Shown here: positions 52,613-60,082 of the stretch, in pieces
How the letters are laid out: every line of letters begins with the position of its first letter
Numbering within the stretch: position 1 is the first letter of the stretch
NCBI RefSeq assembly: GCF_000223905.1
Contig: NC_015948.1
Span: 372,001 to 436,000, forward strand
DNA from: Haloarcula hispanica ATCC 33960
GTDB taxonomy: Archaea > Halobacteriota > Halobacteria > Halobacteriales > Haloarculaceae
Direction: 5' to 3'
DNA: 64,000 nt
Made by a program: the position numbers and the translations under genes
Notes under the pieces: model-generated
Seen by the model: only the letters and a program-made list of their open reading frames with translations
The model's database searches: none
What the model was told of the DNA's origin: nothing

Positions 52613-53833
52613 ATGTCGCGCAGTCCCTCGCTTCCGGAACGACCACGGTTGGAACTTGATCCCGATATGACGCCTGACGAGCGTCTGGAGGCACTCCGGG
52701 AACATTTCAAAGAGATAGTACAGGTCAACGAACAGCTGACTGAGCAACTGGACGCCGCCCGTGACCGGCAGCACGATCTCACGGACGAGGTCGACCAGCT
52801 TGAACGGGAAAACGAGACGCTCAAGACGTCTTCGCTGTACATCGCCACAGCCGAGGAGCTGACCGACGACGGCGTGGTCGTCAAACAGCACGGCAACAAC
52901 CAGGAGGTGCTGACCGAAGTCTCGCCATCCATCCGTGACGGCCTGGAGGCCGGCGACCGCGTCGCCATCAACGACTCCTTCGGCGTCAAGCAGATCCTCG
53001 ACCCCGAGACCGACGCCCGCGCACAGGCGATGCAGGTCGACGGTTCGCCGGACGTCTCCTACTCGGATATCGGCGGCCTCGAAGAACAGATCCGCGAGGT
53101 CCGGGAAGCCGTCGAGGAGCCGCTTGTCAACGCCGAACAGTTCCGCGAGGTCGGTATCGAACCGCCGAGCGGCGTCCTGCTGCACGGCTCGCCCGGCACC
53201 GGGAAGACGATGTTGGCGAAGGCCGTCGCCAACGAGACCGACGCGACGTTCATCAAGATGGCCGGCTCCGAACTGGTCCGGAAGTTCATCGGCGAGGGAG
53301 CGCGACTGGTCCGGGACCTGTTCGAGCTCGCCGCCGAGCGCGAACCGGCTATCATCTTCATCGACGAGATCGACGCCATCGCGGCCAAGCGGACGGAGTC
53401 GAAGACCTCCGGCGACGCCGAGGTCCAGCGGACGATGATGCAACTGCTTTCGGAGATGGACGGCTTCGACGAGCGCGGCGAGATCCGCATCATCGCCGCG
53501 ACGAACCGCTTCGACATGCTCGACCGGGCCATCCTCCGCCCCGGCCGCTTCGACCGCCTCATCGAAGTCCCGAACCCCGACGTCGAGGGCCGCGAGCGCA
53601 TCCTCGAGATCCACACCCAGGAAATGAACCTCGATGACGACGTGGACCTTGGCGCGTTTGCCACCGAGACCGACGGCCTCTCCGGCGCGGAACTGGCCTC
53701 GCTGGCGACAGAGGCCGGGATGTTTGCCATCCGCGACGGCCGGACGACGGTCAAGCAGTCCGACCTCCACGACGCCTACGAGAAAATCGAAGCCGACGAC
53801 GACGCCAGCAGTGTCCCCGTCGCGTTCGCCTAA
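52613..53833 (+). CDS. pan: Proteasome-activating nucleotidase PAN
   Basis: 406-residue hexameric AAA ATPase that unfolds proteins for the 20S proteasome. N-terminal coiled coil (about 25-75), OB domain (about 75-140), Walker A GSPGTGKT at 192-199, Walker B IIFIDE at 247-252, second region of homology AATNRFDMLDRAILRPGRFD. The last three residues are Ala-Phe-Ala, a deviation from the hydrophobic-Tyr-X tail used to open the proteasome gate. ATG 52613. Followed by a T-run and hairpins. Confidence 0.95.
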   Translation: MSRSPSLPERPRLELDPDMTPDERLEALREHFKEIVQVNEQLTEQLDAARDRQHDLTDEVDQLERENETLKTSSLYIATAEELTDDGVVVKQHGNNQEVLTEVSPSIRDGLEAGDRVAINDSFGVKQILDPETDARAQAMQVDGSPDVSYSDIGGLEEQIREVREAVEEPLVNAEQFREVGIEPPSGVLLHGSPGTGKTMLAKAVANETDATFIKMAGSELVRKFIGEGARLVRDLFELAAEREPAIIFIDEIDAIAAKRTESKTSGDAEVQRTMMQLLSEMDGFDERGEIRIIAATNRFDMLDRAILRPGRFDRLIEVPNPDVEGRERILEIHTQEMNLDDDVDLGAFATETDGLSGAELASLATEAGMFAIRDGRTTVKQSDLHDAYEKIEADDDASSVPVAFA

Positions 53834-53837
53834 CCAC

Positions 53838-53946
53838 CCACCTTTTTTAGCGTCGCCTTTCCTCGCGCGCTCGTAGAGCGCGCTGTGGAAGGCTCCTTGA
53901 AAAACGTGGGGGAAAAAGCCGGCCGCTCACGCTGCTCGCGGCCGGG
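53838..53946 (+). repeat. Dispersed 3'-end element, copy 2, after PAN
   Basis: Starts four bases after the PAN stop with CCACCTTTTTT, then hairpin GCGCGCTC-gta-GAGCGCGC (53865-53883), the core AAAAACGTGGGGGAAAAAGC (53900-53919), and hairpin CCGGCCGC...GCGGCCGG (53919-53945) around TCACGCTGCTC. Same order of parts as 17838-17931, while the first-stem sequences differ completely yet still pair. A third hairpin follows at 53951-53970. It likely includes the PAN terminator. Confidence 0.65.
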
Positions 53947-53950
53947 GAAA

Positions 53951-53970
53951 CCGCGGCCATTCGGCCGCGG
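53951..53970. terminator. GC-rich hairpin after the PAN 3' element
   Basis: CCGCGGCC-attc-GGCCGCGG is a perfect 8-bp stem with a four-base loop, five bases after the second hairpin of the PAN element. It could stabilise RNA ends or be part of the repeat. No T-run follows directly. Confidence 0.4.
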
Positions 53971-54062
53971 TATGCTAACCGCACCGATTCTCATTGTCTA
54001 TTCTGCGATAACTGTGTTCGGTCGTTTCCGTTCTTATCGTGACTGCCTCCCGTCCCCACGCG

Positions 54063-54070
54063 ATTTAAGC
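54063..54070 (+). promoter_or_regulatory. TATA box of the beta-propeller lipoprotein gene
   Basis: ATTTAAGC, 24-31 bases before the GTG at 54094, fixes this GTG as the probable start of a leaderless transcript. Confidence 0.55.
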
Positions 54071-54093
54071 CACCCCGCCCGGTATCAGCGCCC

Positions 54094-55308
54094 GTGACAG
54101 AGCGCGGACGGACGCGGCGGGCGTTTTTGGGGACGCTCGCGGCAACGACGGTCGGGTCGGTCGCGGGGTGTCAGTCACAGTTCAATCCGCTCGCGTCGAC
54201 GGCGCTTGACGAACACGCTGCCACGCAGTTCCGGCAGGGGCTCCTGAACCAGGGGTATCAGGACGTATCGGTTCCGGACGCTGTCGAGCGGGCCTGGGAA
54301 CTCCCGGCCAACCGCGGGGACCACACCGCGGCAAAGGGGAGTCCCGCGCTGGCACCGACTGGCGACCTGATTCTGGCCGACGATACCGGCCGCGTGCGGG
54401 CCATCGCACCTGATGGCGAGGTCCAGTGGGCGACGACCATCACGCAGGCGACGCGCGGGAGCCACGGCACGCCGGCCATCGCCAACGACACCGTCTACAT
54501 CGGGGCCTACGACGGCGCGCTGTCGGCGCTGGACCTCGAAACCGGAAAGCGGCGCTGGCGGACGGAACTCGGTGATGCCATCGGCGCAAGTCCGACCTAC
54601 TACAACGGGTCGCTGTACGTCGCCGTCGAACACGCCGCACCGAGCGGGAGCGTCGTCGCGGTGAACGCCGCGACCGGCGACGTGCAGTGGCGGGACAGTC
54701 GGCCGGCCGACCATCCGCACTCGACGGTGGCGCTGGACCGCGAACACGGTCGTCTGCTGTTTGGCTCCAACGATGGCTACTGCTACGCGTGGTCGTTCCC
54801 GGGCTTAGAGCGAGTCTGGCGATACGACACCGGCGGCGACGTGAAAGCCCCCGTCGCCGTCGCTGACGGGACAGCCATCGTGCCGTCGTGGGCCGAGACG
54901 GTCACCGCCGTCGACGTGACCGACGGCTCGGAGCAGTGGACCTTCGAGGCCGACGCCGACGTGATGTGTGCGCCGGCGGTCCACGACGGCACCGTCTACG
55001 TCGGCAGCCACGACGACCGGGTGTACGCGCTCGACCTCGAAAGCGGCGAGGAGCAGTGGCGCTACGACACTGGCGGGTGGATTATCGGGAGCGTTGTCGC
55101 CACCCGAGACCACGTCCTCGTCGGGTCCTACGACGGGCGACTGTACGCGCTGGAGCGGGACACCGGTGCAGTGGCCTGGACCACCGACAACCGCGGCCAT
55201 GTGACGAGTGCTCCGCTGGTGACCGCCGACGCCATCTACTACGCGGAGCGTGCGGCCGAGGGCGACCCGAACCGACCGGGAATGTGCTACAGACTCGTTC
55301 CGGCATAA
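54094..55308 (+). CDS. PQQ-like beta-propeller Tat lipoprotein
   Basis: 404-residue exported protein. Twin-arginine signal with Arg8-Arg9 (TRRAFLG) and lipobox Cys26 (SVAGC). The rest is a propeller of about seven repeats each with a pattern like YIGAYDGALSALDLETGKRRWR, as in PQQ-dependent enzymes and BamB. Without obvious PQQ ligands it is likely a scaffold or sugar/alcohol-binding surface protein. GTG 54094 is supported by TATA-like ATTTAAGC at 54063-54070. Confidence 0.87.
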   Translation: MTERGRTRRAFLGTLAATTVGSVAGCQSQFNPLASTALDEHAATQFRQGLLNQGYQDVSVPDAVERAWELPANRGDHTAAKGSPALAPTGDLILADDTGRVRAIAPDGEVQWATTITQATRGSHGTPAIANDTVYIGAYDGALSALDLETGKRRWRTELGDAIGASPTYYNGSLYVAVEHAAPSGSVVAVNAATGDVQWRDSRPADHPHSTVALDREHGRLLFGSNDGYCYAWSFPGLERVWRYDTGGDVKAPVAVADGTAIVPSWAETVTAVDVTDGSEQWTFEADADVMCAPAVHDGTVYVGSHDDRVYALDLESGEEQWRYDTGGWIIGSVVATRDHVLVGSYDGRLYALERDTGAVAWTTDNRGHVTSAPLVTADAIYYAERAAEGDPNRPGMCYRLVPA

Positions 55309-55350
55309 CGAAGCGAAACCCCTTACCCCGCGGACCGTCGAGAATCGCCT

Positions 55351-55821
55351 ATGAGTACCATCCGGGTCGTGTGGGGGACTGCGACCGGCCCGACCGCACT
55401 GGCCGCGTACGACGCGGCACTCGCCGAGGCAGGCGTCCACAACTACAACCTCATCTCGCTCTCGTCGGTCATTCCTACCGAGCCGGCTATCGAGGTGACA
55501 GGGACGGCACCGGATCTGGGGCCGCCCGGCGAAGCGCTAGAGGTCGTCCAGTCCTCGGCGACAGCCGAGCCCGGTGAGAGCGTGGCCGCTGGTATCGGCT
55601 GGGCCCGCAGCGAGGACGGGCCGGGCATCTTCTACGAGGTCGACGGCACCAGCGAGGACGCGGTCCGGATGGAAATCCGCGAAGGACTGGCCGCCGGCCG
55701 GGACCTCCGGGATTGGGAGTTCGTCGAGGAGAACGTGTACGTCGAGTCGGCGACTGACGATGCCCAATACGCCAGCGCCGTCGTGCTCGCCACCTACGGC
55801 GAGAGCCACCCCGTCGTGTAA
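55351..55821 (+). CDS. pdaD: Pyruvoyl-dependent arginine decarboxylase
   Basis: 156-residue proenzyme. Self-cleavage between Ser38 and Ser39 in NLISLSSVIP creates the pyruvoyl cofactor on the alpha chain. The enzyme makes agmatine, needed for agmatidine in tRNA-Ile2 and as a polyamine precursor. Visible family sequence: GIGWARSEDGPGIFYEVDG and VVLATYGES. ATG 55351; no separate partner gene is required. Confidence 0.93.
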   Translation: MSTIRVVWGTATGPTALAAYDAALAEAGVHNYNLISLSSVIPTEPAIEVTGTAPDLGPPGEALEVVQSSATAEPGESVAAGIGWARSEDGPGIFYEVDGTSEDAVRMEIREGLAAGRDLRDWEFVEENVYVESATDDAQYASAVVLATYGESHPVV

Positions 55822-55905
55822 GCGGCGTTGCACCGACGGTTCCGGTCAGAACTGTGTTCGACCCTGGGTTTTTAGTCCTCCCCCCCATAGAGACAGAGAA
55901 CGTTC

Positions 55906-56259
55906 ATGTACGGTAATACGTCGTTTGGTGGGGAGACGGAAGAAGTGACGCTGACCGCGGAACAGCGTGAGGAGCTCCGTCGGGACCTCTCGAGCGTCGC
56001 CGCCCGGACCCGCGAACTCCTGCCCGGCGAGTTCGTCGTCGGTTCGGAAATCAGCAACAGCACGACTGGACCGCGGGCCACAATCGCGGTCCAGCCGCCC
56101 GTCGGATCGGTTGTCAGCGCCGACTACACGCCCGAGGACCCGGAGAGCGCGAGCATCTCCGACGCCGAACGCGACGACCTCGCGCAGGGCATCGCCGCCT
56201 CCGCCGCCCTGCAGGTCAAGCAAGTGATGGGCGACGACACGTCGCCGACAGCGCAGTAA
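55906..56259 (+). CDS. DUF5811 family protein
   Basis: 117-residue haloarchaeal protein recognised as DUF5811-like (MYGNTSFGG start, LRRDLSSVAARTRELLPGEFVVGSEI). It is soluble and acidic with no membrane segment. Function unknown. TATA-like TTTTTAG precedes ATG 55906 by about 37 bases. Confidence 0.8.
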   Translation: MYGNTSFGGETEEVTLTAEQREELRRDLSSVAARTRELLPGEFVVGSEISNSTTGPRATIAVQPPVGSVVSADYTPEDPESASISDAERDDLAQGIAASAALQVKQVMGDDTSPTAQ

Positions 56260-56315
56260 CAGTCGCTGCTCTCAGTTTTCTGCAGAACAGTCGTGGTGAC
56301 GCGTAGTCGCTGATA

Positions 56316-56510
56316 TCAAGCCCGACCGCCGCTGGCGACCGGTGGATTGTAGAACAGCGCGTAGCCGATGGAGCCGGTCGCCGGGAGGCTGCCGGCACTC
56401 AGCGCCGTGACGAAACTAAGCGAAGTAACCACGGCACCGAGCGACGCCAGTAGCATCGAGAGGGCGATGCTGGCAAGCACGAGGTCAGGCATCGACAGGG
56501 ACCCAGGCAT
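56316..56510 (-). CDS. Small membrane protein
   Basis: 64-residue protein with two hydrophobic segments (LVLASIALSMLLASLGAVVTSL and ATGSIGYALFYN). Starts possible at ATG 56508-56510 or six codons later (56490-56492). A perfect palindrome lies immediately before the first ATG and an AT-rich TATA region before that. It is 70 bases downstream of infB on the same strand. Function unknown; similar mini membrane proteins are common in haloarchaea. Confidence 0.6.
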   Translation of the reverse strand: MPGSLSMPDLVLASIALSMLLASLGAVVTSLSFVTALSAGSLPATGSIGYALFYNPPVASGGRA

Positions 56511-56511
56511 T

Positions 56512-56531
56512 CGTGTCTGTATGGAGACACG
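56512..56531. promoter_or_regulatory. Palindrome before the small membrane protein gene
   Basis: CGTGTCT-6-AGACACG, a perfect 7-bp inverted repeat ending one base before the ATG at 56508-56510. On the mRNA a GGAGG (complement of 56532-56536) lies just upstream, so folding would place it close to the start codon. As DNA it would overlap the expected transcription start. Confidence 0.5.
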
Positions 56532-56580
56532 CCTCCTAATTAAATATTATTACTCGCGCAAACAGCGCACCGAGTACCGC

Positions 56581-58386
56581 CTATTTGCCCCAGAAGGGGT
56601 CGCGATTCCGGTGTTTCTCCAGATATATCGACAGCGCCTCGCGCTCGTCGACGGAGATGTCTTCCTTGAGTTCCTGTTCGAGAATCTTTGCGTGCTTTTC
56701 GGGGATTTCGACCCAGAGGTCGTCGCCTTCCTCGACCTGGCGGCCGACGGTCGGCCCCTGAATGGAGACGGCCATGCGCTCGCCGGCGCGAGCCGAGTCG
56801 ACGTCTTCGCCCTCGTCCTGAATCGTTTTGAGGGTCCCGACGCGGTTTGCCTCGCCGTTCTCCCACCTGACGACGTTGACGTTCCGACGGAGTTCACCTG
56901 AGAGGATTTCGACGCCGACGACGGCGGGGTCGGACTGGCGGAAGGTGTGGTCCTGCAGAATCTGGAACTTCGCCGGGCGGGTGATGTTCTCCAGAATCTG
57001 CTCCTGCTGGGCCTCCTCGATGGCGGTGACGTGGTCGTCGTAGGACTCGACGAGCTGGTAGATGACGTCGTCCTCGAACAGCTCCACGTCCTCCTGTTCG
57101 GCGAGGTCCCGAGCGTCGTCGAGCACCTCGACGCTGAACGCCAGAATCGCCTGATTGGTCGGCTCGCCGGCCGTTTCGGCGACTCGCACGTCCCGCGGTG
57201 CGACCGCGCCGACCTCGGCGCGCATGACGGGGATCTCTTCCTCTTCGAGGGTGCTTGAAAGCGCCTCCAGCGAGCCCAGCGTGTCGGCCTTGATGACGAC
57301 CCCCTCTTCTTGGGTCGTCACCTCGATCTCGGCGAGTTCCTCCTCCACCTCGGCGATGACCTCGCTGCGGTCGCGGTCGCGGATGACGCGGATCGGCGCA
57401 CCGGCCATCGCGTCGCCGAGGTCCGGCGCGGCGATCTTGACGCCGTCGGCGGCGGCGACCTGCTCGACCTGCTCGAACTCCTGTTCGGTCCGTATCTCTT
57501 CGAGCGGGCGTGGCCGGAGCAGCGCGCGGACGTCAGTGACAATTGGCCCTTGAAGGCCGCCGACCACGATGGTGTCGTCGTTGCGGATGGTCCCGTCGTA
57601 GATGATGGCGTCGAGCGTCGTCCCGAAGCCCTGGGTGTCTTTCACTTCGAGGACGGTCCCGACACCGGGACCGCTGGTGTCGATCTCCATCTCCTCTTTC
57701 ATGTACCGCTGGGACAGCCCCATCATCACCGTCAGCAGGTCGGGGATGCCCTCGCTGGTTTCGGCCGAGACCGGCACGACGCCGATGTTAGCCTGGAAGT
57801 TCTGGACGCGCCAGTACATGTCCGCCGAGAAGCCGTTGTCCGAGAGTTCGCCGATGATCTCGTACAGCTTCTCGTTGAGGTCGGACTGGACGCGGTCGGA
57901 CTGGGCGTCCATCGTCTGCTGGACCGGCTGTCCCTCGTTGGGGTTCCAGCCGGGGACGGTGTCAATCTTGTTCGCGGCGACGATAAACGGCGTCTGGGTT
58001 CGCTTGAGGATGTCGATGGCCTCCAGCGTCTGTGGCTGGAAGCCGTCGTTGACGTCGACGACGAGGATGGCAATGTCGGCGAGCGCGCCGCCCCGGGAGC
58101 GAAGCGTCGAGAAGGAGTGGTGGCCCGGTGTGTCGATGAACAGCAGGCCGGGCAGGTCGAAGTCAGTCGGGTCGACCAGGTCACCGGCGATTTCGGAAAT
58201 CACGTCCAGCGGGACGGCTGTCGCGCCGATGTGCTGCGTAATCGCGCCCGATTCGCCGGCGGTGACGGCCGAACCGCGGATCTTGTCGAGCAGGCTCGTC
58301 TTCCCGTGGTCGACGTGGCCCAAAACGGCGACGATGGGCGTCCGCAGGGTGTCGTCGGTGGCTGTGGTGGGGTCCGTGTCAGACAT
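56581..58386 (-). CDS. infB: Translation initiation factor aIF5B (IF2-like)
   Basis: 601-residue GTPase that promotes subunit joining and Met-tRNAi placement. G1 GHVDHGKT at residues 23-30, G2/G3 region LLFIDTPGHHSF, G4 AANKID. Domains II-IV follow, and the C-terminal helix ends HRNRDPFWGK. Length is normal, and no intein is seen. ATG 58384-58386. Confidence 0.96.
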   Translation of the reverse strand: MSDTDPTTATDDTLRTPIVAVLGHVDHGKTSLLDKIRGSAVTAGESGAITQHIGATAVPLDVISEIAGDLVDPTDFDLPGLLFIDTPGHHSFSTLRSRGGALADIAILVVDVNDGFQPQTLEAIDILKRTQTPFIVAANKIDTVPGWNPNEGQPVQQTMDAQSDRVQSDLNEKLYEIIGELSDNGFSADMYWRVQNFQANIGVVPVSAETSEGIPDLLTVMMGLSQRYMKEEMEIDTSGPGVGTVLEVKDTQGFGTTLDAIIYDGTIRNDDTIVVGGLQGPIVTDVRALLRPRPLEEIRTEQEFEQVEQVAAADGVKIAAPDLGDAMAGAPIRVIRDRDRSEVIAEVEEELAEIEVTTQEEGVVIKADTLGSLEALSSTLEEEEIPVMRAEVGAVAPRDVRVAETAGEPTNQAILAFSVEVLDDARDLAEQEDVELFEDDVIYQLVESYDDHVTAIEEAQQEQILENITRPAKFQILQDHTFRQSDPAVVGVEILSGELRRNVNVVRWENGEANRVGTLKTIQDEGEDVDSARAGERMAVSIQGPTVGRQVEEGDDLWVEIPEKHAKILEQELKEDISVDEREALSIYLEKHRNRDPFWGK

Positions 58387-58480
58387 AGATGGCTCCAGAA
58401 GTTGTCAGAACCGAGTCGTCGGTGGCAGTTAAGTTCGTCGTCATCAGACGCGCGCGACCGAACGTAGGGCTAAGCGGGCG

Positions 58481-59008
58481 TCACTCGGTTACAGTGAACG
58501 ACCCCGTCATGCCGACGCTCTGGTGGGGGACGCAGTGGTACTCGTACTCGCCGGGGACCTCGAACCGATAGGCGTACTCGTAGCCCGAACTGTACGTCGT
58601 CCCATCGTCGCCGGGCGTCCCCGACCAGTCGCTGTCTTCCGGCGTCGCGGTCGGTTTGACGTTGTGGCCGCCGGCCTTCCAGACCCACAGAACGGTGCTA
58701 CCGGCCGGGACCTCGAAGGTTTCCGGATCGAAACTGAAGCTTCCCGGCGCGATGGCGACTTCCTGGTCGGCGTCCACCGGCGTTCCGGTCGGCGTGGGCG
58801 TCGCTGTCTCGGTCGGGGCGGCCGTAGCAGTCGGTGTCGGCGACTCAGTCGGAGTCGGTGTCGCCGTTTCAGTTGCCGTCGCGGTTCGAGTCGGCACTTC
58901 TGTGGCGGTGGCTGTCGGTGACGGTGTTCCGTCGCCACTACAGCCTGCCACGGTACCGATGACGGCGGCCGCGAGGCCCCCGAGAAACTGCCGCCTGTTA
59001 CTGTCCAT
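58481..59008 (-). CDS. Halocyanin-type blue copper lipoprotein
   Basis: 175-residue electron carrier. Tat signal (Arg5-Arg6, NRRQFLGG), lipobox Cys23, then a Thr/Pro/Ala/Glu linker (about 28-78). The plastocyanin fold has copper ligands His115 (GGHNVKP), Cys159, His162 and Met167 (YHCVPHQSVGM). It is anchored to the outer face of the membrane and probably passes electrons to a terminal oxidase. ATG 59006-59008; an open frame to 59113 is not used. Confidence 0.92.
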   Translation of the reverse strand: MDSNRRQFLGGLAAAVIGTVAGCSGDGTPSPTATATEVPTRTATATETATPTPTESPTPTATAAPTETATPTPTGTPVDADQEVAIAPGSFSFDPETFEVPAGSTVLWVWKAGGHNVKPTATPEDSDWSGTPGDDGTTYSSGYEYAYRFEVPGEYEYHCVPHQSVGMTGSFTVTE

Positions 59009-59184
59009 ACGTCCCCATCGGCCGCCTCTCGCATAGGGTTGTGGCTCGCTGTAGATGTTCCGGGGCGTGGGACGGTCGAGGACGGCACCATGGCCGCCGA
59101 TACTGGTATCCATCCGTCCCCATCGCCGCTCACCTGTCGGACATCCCCGTGGCGTTTATGTAACCTCGTTCGGAACAAGGGGGT

Positions 59185-59424
59185 ATGGCTGCAATACTCG
59201 CAGAAAACCTGTCGGGGAAAGACGTGATGGGGACTGACGGCGCGGAGATCGGCAGTCTCTACAACATCACGATGGACTTTTCGTCGGGCGCGCTGCACAA
59301 CCTCGTTATTGACCCTGCGGAGTCGCTCCGCAACACGAACTTCGAGTACAGTGACCAGGGCCGCCTGCTTGTCCCGGTTGAGCGGGTCAAGGCGGTGAAA
59401 GACCACATGATCGTCAAACGCTAG
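59185..59424 (+). CDS. Small PRC-barrel protein
   Basis: 79-residue protein that is one PRC-barrel domain (LSGKDVMGTDGAEIGSLYNITMDFSSGALHNLVIDP). Small haloarchaeal PRC-barrel proteins (CdpB1/CdpB2) act in cell division with SepF, and from memory one is encoded beside infB in Haloferax, as here, so this may be an orthologue. Its stop abuts the NOB1 ATG directly (TAGATG). Function not proven by sequence. Confidence 0.85.
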   Translation: MAAILAENLSGKDVMGTDGAEIGSLYNITMDFSSGALHNLVIDPAESLRNTNFEYSDQGRLLVPVERVKAVKDHMIVKR

Positions 59425-59883
59425 ATGTACGTTCTTGACTCCTCGGCATTTATCAACGAGTATCACACCGACGAGCAGATCGCAACGATTCCGCTCGTCA
59501 GAGAGGAACTGGAAGACGAGGCCGCCTATCGCTTCGACGCCCTCGAAGGCTCGGGCATGCACCTCCACATTCCCGAGGACAACACCGTCGAGCGCATCGA
59601 GCGCGCTGCCAGCGAAACCGGTGACCTCGCGGAACTCTCGGAAACCGACATCCGGCTGATCGCGGCCGCGTTCGAACTCGACAGTCGACTCGTCACAGAC
59701 GACTACGCGATGCAGAACGTCGCGGAGAAACTCGACGTGAGCGTCGAGGTAATCGCCCGCGACGGTATCACCGAACAGCGGGACTGGCTGTTCCAGTGTG
59801 CCGGCTGCGGCCGTGAGTTCGACGAGAACCGCGACCGCTGTCCCATCTGTGGCAGCTCACTATCGCGGAAGAACCCGGCTTAG
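59425..59883 (+). CDS. NOB1-like ribosome maturation endonuclease
   Basis: 152-residue protein: PIN domain with metal-binding acids including Asp5 (YVLDSSAFINEY), Asp75 and Asp92/93 (LVTDDYAMQNVA), and a C-terminal zinc ribbon Cys125-xx-Cys128, Cys139-xx-Cys142. The domain order matches NOB1, which cleaves the 3' end of small-subunit rRNA. Zero-spaced after the PRC-barrel gene. The stop overlaps the convergent 48-residue gene by four bases. Confidence 0.92.
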   Translation: MYVLDSSAFINEYHTDEQIATIPLVREELEDEAAYRFDALEGSGMHLHIPEDNTVERIERAASETGDLAELSETDIRLIAAAFELDSRLVTDDYAMQNVAEKLDVSVEVIARDGITEQRDWLFQCAGCGREFDENRDRCPICGSSLSRKNPA

Positions 59884-60026
59884 ACGGTCTGTTCGTCCCG
59901 GGCTTCGAGTCCGAGCTCGACCAACTGTGAAAGCACTTCCTCCTCTGTGATGCCGTAGCGCCGCGCAAGCGTTTCGATGAGCCGCGCTTGGTCGTCATCA
60001 CAGACGATGGTGAACCGCCGAGCCAT
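59880..60026 (-). CDS. 48-residue ribbon-helix-helix-like protein
   Basis: Short gene from ATG 60024-60026 to TAA 59880-59882. The protein reads MARRFTIVCDDDQARLIETL, then ARRYGITEEEVLSQLVELGL, so one strand and two helices as in CopG/MetJ-type ribbon-helix-helix proteins, usually dimeric DNA binders. It overlaps the NOB1 stop by four bases in convergent orientation. No toxin partner is evident unless NOB1's PIN domain is counted, which is unlikely. Confidence 0.72.
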   Translation of the reverse strand: MARRFTIVCDDDQARLIETLARRYGITEEEVLSQLVELGLEARDEQTV

Positions 60027-60082
60027 GCCATCGCCTACAACGGTAGTTCGCATAAATACCCGTCAGACAGCAGTCAGACGGC

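Noticed and set aside
58775..58920. Repeat tract resembling a CRISPR or satellite
   Set aside because: It encodes the Thr/Pro/Glu linker of the halocyanin and has no spacer structure.
59425..60026. Toxin-antitoxin pair made of the PIN-domain gene and the 48-residue protein
   Set aside because: The PIN gene carries the NOB1 zinc ribbon and the two are convergent, unlike VapBC operons.
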